From assembly GCA_003167055.1 (NCBI GenBank), contig PMUE01000051.1:1-5190 (forward strand): a stretch of DNA of 5,190 nucleotides. The letters run 5' to 3'. Shown here one piece after another: positions 1 through 5,190 of this stretch (positions within the stretch are counted from its first letter, which is position 1; every line of letters starts with the position of its first letter). Origin of the DNA: Vulcanimicrobiota bacterium. Its GTDB lineage: Bacteria; Vulcanimicrobiota; Vulcanimicrobiia; Vulcanimicrobiales; Vulcanimicrobiaceae. The notes beneath the pieces are model-generated. The model saw nothing but the letters and a program-made list of their open reading frames with translations, did no database searches and was not told the DNA's origin. The translations under genes and the position numbers were made by a program.

Positions 1-88
1 ACGACAGCCGCTCGAAGATCTCGGAGATGTTGGCAATCCAAAATGGCCGCTCGAATCCGGCGCGGATCGCCCCGAACCGCTCGATCAC
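1..88 (-). CDS. MFS transporter, POT/PTR-like, N-terminal fragment
   Basis: Only the first 29 codons are present; the gene runs off the left edge. Reading leftward from the GTG at 88-86, the frame is open to position 1. It encodes a short charged N-terminus, then ERPFWIANISEIFERLS (residues 13-29). This resembles the start of the first transmembrane helix of major facilitator transporters. The E23-x-x-E26-R27 pattern matches the ExxER motif of proton-coupled oligopeptide transporters (POT/PTR2 family), inner-membrane proteins that import di- and tripeptides with protons. The GTG overlaps the doxX stop codon in a GTGA arrangement. No Shine-Dalgarno lies before it, so translation is probably coupled to doxX. 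Seen directly: the open frame, overlap and motif. Inferred: the family. Other MFS families with a similar helix 1 are possible, and the substrate cannot be set from this fragment. Confidence 0.62.
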   Translation of the reverse strand, partial: MIERFGAIRAGFERPFWIANISEIFERLS

Positions 89-468
89 GGAAAGATCACG
101 AATCGTCCGCCGTCAGTGAAGAGCACCGTGAACAGCATCGACATCATCGTCAACTCGTAGTACCAGCCCGGATGGTCCTGGCCCCAGAAGCCGGTTTTCC
201 ATACGAAGATCTTCTTCTGCAAGGCGCCGAGCATGATGAGGATGCAGCCGATCGACGCGAGCTGCTGCAAGATGCCCAAGATGACGCCGGCACCGCCGGC
301 AAGCTCGGCGATTGCGAGGAACATCGTGAAGCCTTTCGGCAACCCGAGGTCCTTCGCACGCGCGTCGGGGTCTTTGAAATCGGTGTAACCGCTGCCCATG
401 AAGATCAGACCGACCATAATGCGGAGAAAGAGCAGTCCGTAATCCGTCAAGCCCGCGAGATGAAACAT
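85..468 (-). CDS. DoxX family membrane protein
   Basis: This encodes a 127-residue integral inner-membrane protein with four hydrophobic segments at roughly residues 10-29, 46-66, 70-89 and 103-118. That fits the usual size and topology of DoxX/DoxD-like proteins. Family marks are the first-helix pattern LRIMVGLIFMGSG (residues 15-27), the second-helix AIAELAGGAGVILGIL with Glu55, Glu105 in the last loop/helix, and a C-terminal GGRF turn like the GxGR ending of relatives. DoxX proteins are linked to quinone or thiosulfate redox chemistry in some archaea and to redox stress in mycobacteria; the role here is unknown. The start at 468 is chosen because GGGAGGT sits 8 bases upstream and the preceding in-frame residues are unlike the family and antisense to the acylase. 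The next leftward gene overlaps its stop, indicating an operon. Confidence 0.88.
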   Translation of the reverse strand: MFHLAGLTDYGLLFLRIMVGLIFMGSGYTDFKDPDARAKDLGLPKGFTMFLAIAELAGGAGVILGILQQLASIGCILIMLGALQKKIFVWKTGFWGQDHPGWYYELTMMSMLFTVLFTDGGRFVIFP

Positions 469-525
469 GTCTGCGCACCTCCCGAGCGGGACTTTTTCGG
501 CGGCGCTCGGAAGCGCCTGCGCACG
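469..525. promoter_or_regulatory. Divergent spacer with nested dyad symmetry
   Basis: These 57 bases separate the DoxX and acylase starts. CTGCGCAC occurs at 471-478 and 517-524 around a palindromic TGCGCA core. Between them, 7-bp inverted arms CCGAGCG (482-488) and CGCTCGG (504-510) share nearly the same centre (about 496-497). Two smaller repeats are also present: TCCCG-AG-CGGGA (480-491) and GGCGCT-CGGA-AGCGCC (502-517, perfect 6-bp stem with a 4-base loop). Symmetry of this kind between divergent genes suggests an operator serving both. No convincing -10 or -35 box is visible on either strand inside the spacer, so promoters are either atypical or lie inside the flanking genes. The repeats are seen directly; the operator role is inferred. 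Confidence 0.4.
477..483 (-). promoter_or_regulatory. Shine-Dalgarno of the DoxX gene
   Basis: On the minus strand GGGAGGT lies 8 bases before the ATG at 468. It is a strong ribosome binding site and fixes this start against the much longer open frame that continues upstream to 903. The site overlaps the inverted repeat TCCCG-AG-CGGGA at 480-491, so binding of a protein or RNA folding there could affect ribosome access. Confidence 0.75.
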
Positions 526-2625
526 ATGCTGCTGTTTTTTCGCTTGCTTCTCGCCGTGAATCTCCTTCACGTCACGATCGTACGCGACGACTGGGGCATC
601 GCGCACGTGCACGGCAGGACCGACGCCGATGCGGTCTTCGGGACGGCGTACGCACAAGCCGAGGACGATTTCAACCGCGTCGAGGACAATTATCTGGTGG
701 CGCTCGGCCGCGTCGCCGAAGCCGAGGGTACAAGCGCGGTCTATGCAGACCTGCGCGCGAAGCTGTTTGTCGATCCCGCCGATCTGCAGGCAAAATACAC
801 GACCAGTCCGGCGTGGCTGCGCGCGCTCATGGACGCCTGGGCGGATGGTCTCAACTACTATCTGCTCACGCATCCGGCGGTGCATCCGCGCGTGATCACG
901 CACTTTGAGCCCTGGATGGCGCTCAGCTTCACGGAGGGCAGCATCGGCGGTGACGTCGAGCGGGTAAACCTCGATCGACTGGCAGCGTTCTACGGCGACG
1001 GGAACGTGTCAGCGCGCGTGGCCCCCGAGGATGTCGATGCGCCGATTCCCGACCAGCAAGGCTCGAACGGCATCGCGATTGCACCGTCCAACACGGTCGA
1101 CCACCATGCGCTGTTGCTCATCAACCCGCACACCAGGTTTTACTTTCGCTCCGAGCTGCAAATGAGTAGCGATGAGGGCCTCGACGCCTACGGCGCCGCC
1201 ACATGGGGACAGTTCTTCATCTATCAAGGCTTCAACGCGCACTGCGGCTGGATGCACACGTCGACCGGCGCGGACAACGTCGACCAGTTCGTCGAAACGA
1301 TCGTCCATCGCAACGGCAAGCTCTACTACCGCTACGGGAACGCGCTGCGGCCGGTCGTGGCTTCCGTGATCGCCGTGCCCTACCGCTTGCCAAACGGGTC
1401 GCTCGCACGCAAGGCGTTTACCGTCTTTCGCACGCATCACGGGCCGATCGTCGCGTCCGAAAACGGCAAGTGGATTGCCGAAGCGCTGATGGACCGCCCC
1501 GTGCGAGCGCTCGAACAGTCGTATCTGCGAACCAAAGCGACCGACTTCGCGTCGTTCCGCAAGGTGGCCGAGCTGGAAGCGAACTCGTCCAACAACACGA
1601 TCTTCGCTGATGCGCAAGGCGAGATCGCCTACATGCATCCGCAGTTCATTCCGCGCCGCGATGACGGCTTCGACTACACAAAGCCGGTCGACGGATCGAA
1701 TCCCGCGACCGACTGGCACGGTGTGTTTAGCCTCGACGAAGAGCCGCATCTGCTCAACCCGGCGATCGGGTGGATCTTCAACACCAACGATTGGCCGTAT
1801 TCAGCCGCCGGGCCCGACAGCCCGCACCAGCGCGACTTTCCGCGCTACATGGACACCGCCGGCGAGAATGCACGCGGCGCGCACGTGACGATGCTGCTTA
1901 CCGGTCGCCACGATTTCACGCTTGACGGCTTGCTCGCGCTCGCATTCGATCCGAATCTGCCCTTCTTTCGTACATTGATCCCGACGCTACTACAAGCGTA
2001 CGACGATGCGCCGCCGACCGATTCGCTCAAAGCAAAGCTCGCTGGGCCCGTCGAGAGCCTGCGCGCGTGGGACGATCGCTGGTCGGCAACGTCCGTTCCG
2101 ACGTCGCTCGCGATTTTCTGGGCAACCGCGCTCGCGCATACAACCGGCGATCCGCGACAAGCGGCGTTGCTGGCAACGACCCCGCAAGAGAAACTCAGCA
2201 GTCTCGCGCTCGCGGTCGATCGCCTAACGAGCGATTTCGGCACCTGGCAAACGCCGTGGGGAGAGATCAATCGCTTCCAACGGGTCAACGACGATATCGC
2301 GCCTGGCTTCGACGACGCGGCGCCGAGCATCCCTGTCCCGTTCGTGGCCGGGACGTGGGGATCATTAGCTTCGTTCGCCGCGGCACCGCGCCCGAACACC
2401 AAGAAGTGGTATGGCGTGAGCGGCAATAGCTTCGTCGCCGTCGTGGAGTTCGGCAGTCGCGTGCGGGCCGTCGCCGTCACTGCCGGCGGGGAGAGCGGCA
2501 ATCCTGATTCACTGCACTTTGACGATCAGGCGCTTCGGTACAGCACCGGCGATCTTCGACCGGTCTACTTCTATCCCGACGAACTCGTCGGACACACGCA
2601 GCGCACCTACCATCCCGGTCAGTAG
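526..2625 (+). CDS. Penicillin acylase family Ntn-hydrolase (His23 type)
   Basis: A 699-residue precursor of the penicillin-amidase family, which hydrolyses amide bonds of acylated substrates such as beta-lactams, acyl-homoserine lactones or acyl-peptides, usually in the periplasm. The alpha chain opens with VTIVRDDWGIAHVHG (residues 16-30). Self-cleavage is predicted between Gly179 and Ser180 in QGSNGIAIAP, making Ser180 the catalytic N-terminal nucleophile. By comparison with E. coli penicillin G acylase, His202 is beta-23, Asp250/Val252/Asp253 match the calcium loop (73/75/76), Asn421 in FNTND matches oxyanion Asn241, and Arg450 matches Arg263. THHGP (303-307) and the C-terminal GGESGNP with HFDDQ are further family marks. 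His at beta-23 is typical of AHL and cephalosporin acylases; penicillin G acylase has Gln. The start is uncertain: an ATG at 460 would add 22 residues including RKRLR before the hydrophobic stretch MLLFFRLLLAVNLL, improving a signal sequence but overlapping doxX. Neither start has a strong Shine-Dalgarno. Substrate unknown. Confidence 0.9.
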   Translation: MLLFFRLLLAVNLLHVTIVRDDWGIAHVHGRTDADAVFGTAYAQAEDDFNRVEDNYLVALGRVAEAEGTSAVYADLRAKLFVDPADLQAKYTTSPAWLRALMDAWADGLNYYLLTHPAVHPRVITHFEPWMALSFTEGSIGGDVERVNLDRLAAFYGDGNVSARVAPEDVDAPIPDQQGSNGIAIAPSNTVDHHALLLINPHTRFYFRSELQMSSDEGLDAYGAATWGQFFIYQGFNAHCGWMHTSTGADNVDQFVETIVHRNGKLYYRYGNALRPVVASVIAVPYRLPNGSLARKAFTVFRTHHGPIVASENGKWIAEALMDRPVRALEQSYLRTKATDFASFRKVAELEANSSNNTIFADAQGEIAYMHPQFIPRRDDGFDYTKPVDGSNPATDWHGVFSLDEEPHLLNPAIGWIFNTNDWPYSAAGPDSPHQRDFPRYMDTAGENARGAHVTMLLTGRHDFTLDGLLALAFDPNLPFFRTLIPTLLQAYDDAPPTDSLKAKLAGPVESLRAWDDRWSATSVPTSLAIFWATALAHTTGDPRQAALLATTPQEKLSSLALAVDRLTSDFGTWQTPWGEINRFQRVNDDIAPGFDDAAPSIPVPFVAGTWGSLASFAAAPRPNTKKWYGVSGNSFVAVVEFGSRVRAVAVTAGGESGNPDSLHFDDQALRYSTGDLRPVYFYPDELVGHTQRTYHPGQ

Positions 2626-2626
2626 T

Positions 2627-2636
2627 GTGCGCAGAC
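2627..2636 (-). promoter_or_regulatory. Third copy of the GTCTGCGCAC motif
   Basis: GTGCGCAGAC begins one base after the acylase stop codon. It is the exact reverse complement of GTCTGCGCAC at 469-478, which lies just before the DoxX start. It sits 20 bases upstream of the receptor -35 box, a fitting place for a regulator site. A role is inferred only from the repetition; no binding protein is known from this window. Confidence 0.25.
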
Positions 2637-2656
2637 CGAAAAAGATTTTGCGGTAG

Positions 2657-2685
2657 TTGCCCATTTTGTGCTTAACCCATATAAT
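2657..2685 (+). promoter_or_regulatory. Sigma70-type promoter of the TonB receptor gene
   Basis: A perfect TATAAT at 2680-2685 lies exactly 17 bases after TTGCCC at 2657-2662 (four of six matches to TTGACA). The surrounding DNA is AT-rich in a GC-rich window. Initiation would be expected near 2691-2693, giving a leader of about 27 bases before the ATG at 2720. The receptor can therefore be transcribed independently of the upstream acylase. Confidence 0.78.
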
Positions 2686-2710
2686 CCGAACTTAATATCA
2701 GTTGAACCGT

Positions 2711-2715
2711 GGAGG
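2711..2715 (+). promoter_or_regulatory. Shine-Dalgarno of the TonB receptor gene
   Basis: GGAGG (within TGGAGG, 2710-2715) lies 4 bases before the ATG at 2720. The spacing is short but workable. This site, the promoter upstream and the signal peptide immediately after the ATG all agree on this start. An overlapping ATG at 2668 in another frame lies upstream of the -10 box and cannot be on this transcript. Confidence 0.75.
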
Positions 2716-2719
2716 CCCG

Positions 2720-5190
2720 ATGTTTATCCGACGCCTACTCGTTATTGCATTGGTGTTATGCACAGCGCCACTCGCAGTTTATGCACAGGGAACGCCCTCC
2801 ACTGGTACGCTTACCGGCTCGGTGAAGACCGGCGGCGGAACGCCGATTGCGCACGCGCAGGTTACCGCTGAAGGTGCATCGCGTGCCTCGACGACGAGCG
2901 ACGCGCAAGGCAACTTTAAACTAACGCTCGCAGCCGGCGTCTATCGCCTGACCGTCACCAAAGGCGGCTATGTGCCGGCGACGCTGACCGACATCGCGGT
3001 CCTCGCCGGATCGATGCAGAGCATCGACGTGTCCATGACGCTCGCGGACTTGACATCGCTGCGCACGATCGCCTCGGTTTCGACGTCGTCGCGCACGAGT
3101 GCGATCAACACCGGGGCAGCTTCGAGCTCGTACATCCCGGCGGTGGAGATCAGCAACCTCGCCAATCCGCAGATCAATGACGTGATCCAGCGCATCCCCG
3201 ATGCCGTGATTCAGAAACAAGGCAGTCAGCCCGACACGACGATCGTCCTCGGCGGTGTGCAACCGTATGAAACGCAGGTCCTGATCGACGGCCACCCGAT
3301 CTCGCTCGGCGAGTACGGCGTCTGGTTGACGGAGTATTTTCCCTCATACCTGCTCGCCGGCGTTGAGACACAGATCGGACCCGGCAACACAACGCCGTTC
3401 GCCTCGACCGCCGTCGGCGGCACCGCAAACTTGGTGACGCCGGGCTATTCGATAAAACCGACGGTCAACTTTACTATCGGCGACGACAACTACAACTCGC
3501 AGTATTCGAGCCTTATCCTGAGCGGCTCGATCAAAAAGCTATCCTACGTCGCGGGCGCGGGCTACGGCAGCAGCAATGGCCCCTTCTTCAACCAGACGCA
3601 CTGCGTAGTCACACCCGACAATCCGGGTAACGACAACACGCCGGCATCGGTCGGCATCGTGCAGTTCTGCGGAAACTCGAGCGGTTCGCTCTTCAACAAG
3701 GGGGCCGTGCTCAAGCTCCGCTACTCGTTCTCGCCGGCAACGTCATTTGAGGTCGGCTTTATCGGCGCGTACGGTGGCTATTTGCCGCAAGGCACGTCGT
3801 ACGGCCAATACCTCGGCCAAACGCAGATCGAACCGTGCCTGGTATCGAATCCATCGGCCTGCAACAATCCGAATTACAACAACTTGATCGGCTCGTCGGT
3901 ACCTGCGTACGCGTGGTATCCGGGTTCGAACGTGTACTACAATCAGCCGATCTTCACCGGCCAATTCCGCACGTCGATCGGCAACGATACGCTGCTCATT
4001 CGGCCGTATGCGGGCAATATCGAGTGGGTGCTCGACGGCGCAGGCGAGGACCAGTACCCCCTGAATTTCTCCTCTGCCGGCACGGTTCCGTCGGCGAACC
4101 CGACGTTCGCGAATTGCACGGCGGCCGTTTCTACGTGCAACGCGTTCGAGCAAGCCTGCTACGATTCGTACATCGGTCAGATTCTCGGTTACAATTCGAC
4201 GCCGACGGTTCTCCCGGGCGGTTACGAACAATGCTATCAAACGCAATTCAGCGAGCTCGAACAGGACAAGCTCTATGGTAACACGCTGACCTGGTTGCAT
4301 CCGGTCGGCGACGATCTCTTCAGTTTCACCTACGACTTCCACGGCGACAACAGCTACGGATACTACAACGCGAATACGCCGGCTGACGTCACCGTGCCAA
4401 ACACCCTGATGCACTACACGACGATCTCTGCAGTCGGCGACATCCACGTTACCCGGACAGTCGGCGTCAAAGCCGGTCTCTACGAGTCGATGTGGAGCGT
4501 TTCGGGTTCGCAGAACGTCACACCCTACGCCACCCCCAACCCAACGACCGGTCTCGTGCCGCAGATTGGGTTACAGCGAAGCACGGCGCGGTTCGATCCG
4601 CATATCGCGTTGACGTATCAACCCACCGGCAATGTCTCCTACCGCGCGGCGTGGGGCACGTCGGAGACATTCCCGTTCTCCGGCTACTTGAGCGGCGCGC
4701 CGTTCTACACCCCGCCATCCGCAACGTCCGGCACGGTCGCGCCAAACGGCTTCGTGACCTTTAAGGCGCCGTATCTCAATCCCGAAACCGCGAGCGAGTT
4801 CAGCCTCGGGATGGATTGGCGCGCCCAACCCAACGGCATCCTCAAAATCGATCTGCAAAACACCCAGATCCACAACGTCTTCGAGGAACTCACGACGCCG
4901 ACCGCAATCATGTGGCCCGGCAGCGCAATCACTGGGATCAACAACAACCTGGTGACGACGGTGCAGCCGACGAATGCGGCCCTGCTGAGCGCGCAGATTG
5001 CAACGATCAGTTACAACTACGCCCCGCGTTTCGGCCTCGGATATTACGCCTCAATGGGATTCGAACGCTCGGTGGTGAGCGGAATTCCGCTGACCTACTA
5101 CGGCTTCGGACCGGCCTTACCGGCCAACAACCAGCAGACGTGCGGCTTCGGCCTAACGATTCCGGGGAGCGTCACCTGCATCCCATACAT
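2720..5190 (+). CDS. TonB-dependent outer-membrane receptor, 3' truncated
   Basis: The frame is open from ATG 2720 through the right edge: 823 complete codons and no stop. Such receptors import siderophores, vitamins or oligomers across the outer membrane using TonB energy. Residues 1-22 are a Sec signal peptide (MFIRRLLVIALVL core, cleavage after VYA). Residues 29-108 form a carboxypeptidase-regulatory-like beta-sandwich (TGTLTGSV, SDAQGNFKLTLAAGVYRLTV). The plug spans about 135-241 with LIDGHPISLG (188-197), VETQIGPGN (215-223) and AVGGTANLVTP (231-241). From about 242 the sequence alternates aromatic, Gly and Asn residues in barrel strands and long loops. Ten cysteines in the visible mature protein occur in clusters (295/317, 373/381, 466/473/480/505, 808/820). 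The usual plug (I/V)RG motif reads VLGG at 176-179. No sure TonB box is seen. The barrel end and terminal aromatic are missing, perhaps 100 or more residues. Ligand unknown. Confidence 0.93.
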   Translation, partial: MFIRRLLVIALVLCTAPLAVYAQGTPSTGTLTGSVKTGGGTPIAHAQVTAEGASRASTTSDAQGNFKLTLAAGVYRLTVTKGGYVPATLTDIAVLAGSMQSIDVSMTLADLTSLRTIASVSTSSRTSAINTGAASSSYIPAVEISNLANPQINDVIQRIPDAVIQKQGSQPDTTIVLGGVQPYETQVLIDGHPISLGEYGVWLTEYFPSYLLAGVETQIGPGNTTPFASTAVGGTANLVTPGYSIKPTVNFTIGDDNYNSQYSSLILSGSIKKLSYVAGAGYGSSNGPFFNQTHCVVTPDNPGNDNTPASVGIVQFCGNSSGSLFNKGAVLKLRYSFSPATSFEVGFIGAYGGYLPQGTSYGQYLGQTQIEPCLVSNPSACNNPNYNNLIGSSVPAYAWYPGSNVYYNQPIFTGQFRTSIGNDTLLIRPYAGNIEWVLDGAGEDQYPLNFSSAGTVPSANPTFANCTAAVSTCNAFEQACYDSYIGQILGYNSTPTVLPGGYEQCYQTQFSELEQDKLYGNTLTWLHPVGDDLFSFTYDFHGDNSYGYYNANTPADVTVPNTLMHYTTISAVGDIHVTRTVGVKAGLYESMWSVSGSQNVTPYATPNPTTGLVPQIGLQRSTARFDPHIALTYQPTGNVSYRAAWGTSETFPFSGYLSGAPFYTPPSATSGTVAPNGFVTFKAPYLNPETASEFSLGMDWRAQPNGILKIDLQNTQIHNVFEELTTPTAIMWPGSAITGINNNLVTTVQPTNAALLSAQIATISYNYAPRFGLGYYASMGFERSVVSGIPLTYYGFGPALPANNQQTCGFGLTIPGSVTCIPY

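Noticed and set aside
392..420. Possible acylase promoter CTGCCC-17-CATAAT inside doxX
   Set aside because: The -35 matches only three of six bases and the site lies in coding sequence about 105 bases before the ATG. It is possible but not supported enough to annotate.
43..525. In-frame upstream extension of the acylase frame by 161 codons
   Set aside because: It is antisense to doxX, has no acylase-like sequence before VTIVRDD, and reads as low-complexity charged residues typical of shadow frames in GC-rich DNA.
469..903. Upstream extension of the DoxX frame by 145 codons
   Set aside because: It is antisense to the acylase alpha chain, and the strong Shine-Dalgarno at 477-483 marks the start at 468. 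DoxX relatives are about this short.
1009..1749. 246-codon leftward open frame inside the acylase
   Set aside because: Arg/Val-rich antisense shadow with no recognisable domain and no ribosome binding site noted; the acylase motifs on the plus strand are clear.
1845..2501. 218-codon leftward open frame inside the acylase 3' half
   Set aside because: Ser/Ala-rich antisense shadow; the sense strand encodes the conserved acylase C-terminus.
2668..2871. 67-codon frame starting upstream of the receptor
   Set aside because: Its ATG lies before the -10 box of the receptor promoter, and most of it overlaps the receptor signal peptide and first domain in another frame.
3743..4447. 234-codon leftward open frame inside the receptor
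   Set aside because: Arg/Val-rich antisense shadow with no recognisable motif; the sense frame is a continuous receptor barrel.

Overview
The window looks like chromosomal DNA from a GC-rich, diderm (Gram-negative type) bacterium. The best evidence is a TonB-dependent outer-membrane receptor with a Sec signal peptide. Its layout (signal peptide, carboxypeptidase-regulatory-like domain, plug, barrel) and the style of its plug sequence remind me of receptors from Eremiobacterota (WPS-2) or Acidobacteriota. That placement comes from memory of the family and is not proven here. Gene packing is dense, with only about 150 non-coding bases in total.

Layout. Positions 1-468 hold a leftward pair: a 127-residue DoxX-family membrane protein (468-85), then the first 29 codons of a second membrane protein (88-1). 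The second gene starts at a GTG overlapping the doxX stop codon, and its N-terminus carries the ExxER motif of POT/PTR-type MFS transporters. A 57-bp divergent spacer (469-525) has dyad symmetry and two copies of an 8-base motif. Rightward from about 526 to 2625 is a complete Ntn-hydrolase acylase of the penicillin-amidase family. Its predicted self-cleavage serine is Ser180, and it has histidine rather than glutamine at beta-chain position 23, as in AHL and cephalosporin acylases. A 94-bp spacer (2626-2719) holds a near-consensus sigma70-type promoter and a Shine-Dalgarno. These drive a TonB-dependent receptor that starts at 2720 and runs open off the right edge (823 complete codons visible).

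How the genes may work together. The leftward pair looks like a translationally coupled operon of two inner-membrane proteins. The acylase and the receptor are co-directional, but the receptor has its own promoter, so co-transcription is not required. Uptake of an amide-containing ligand by the receptor and periplasmic deacylation by the acylase is a plausible link, but only an inference. I found no RNA genes, mobile elements, CRISPR arrays or clear intrinsic terminators, and no clear previously undescribed system. The most unusual points are the symmetric divergent spacer with its motif repeated after the acylase, the cysteine-paired segments of the receptor barrel, and the receptor's altered plug motif.
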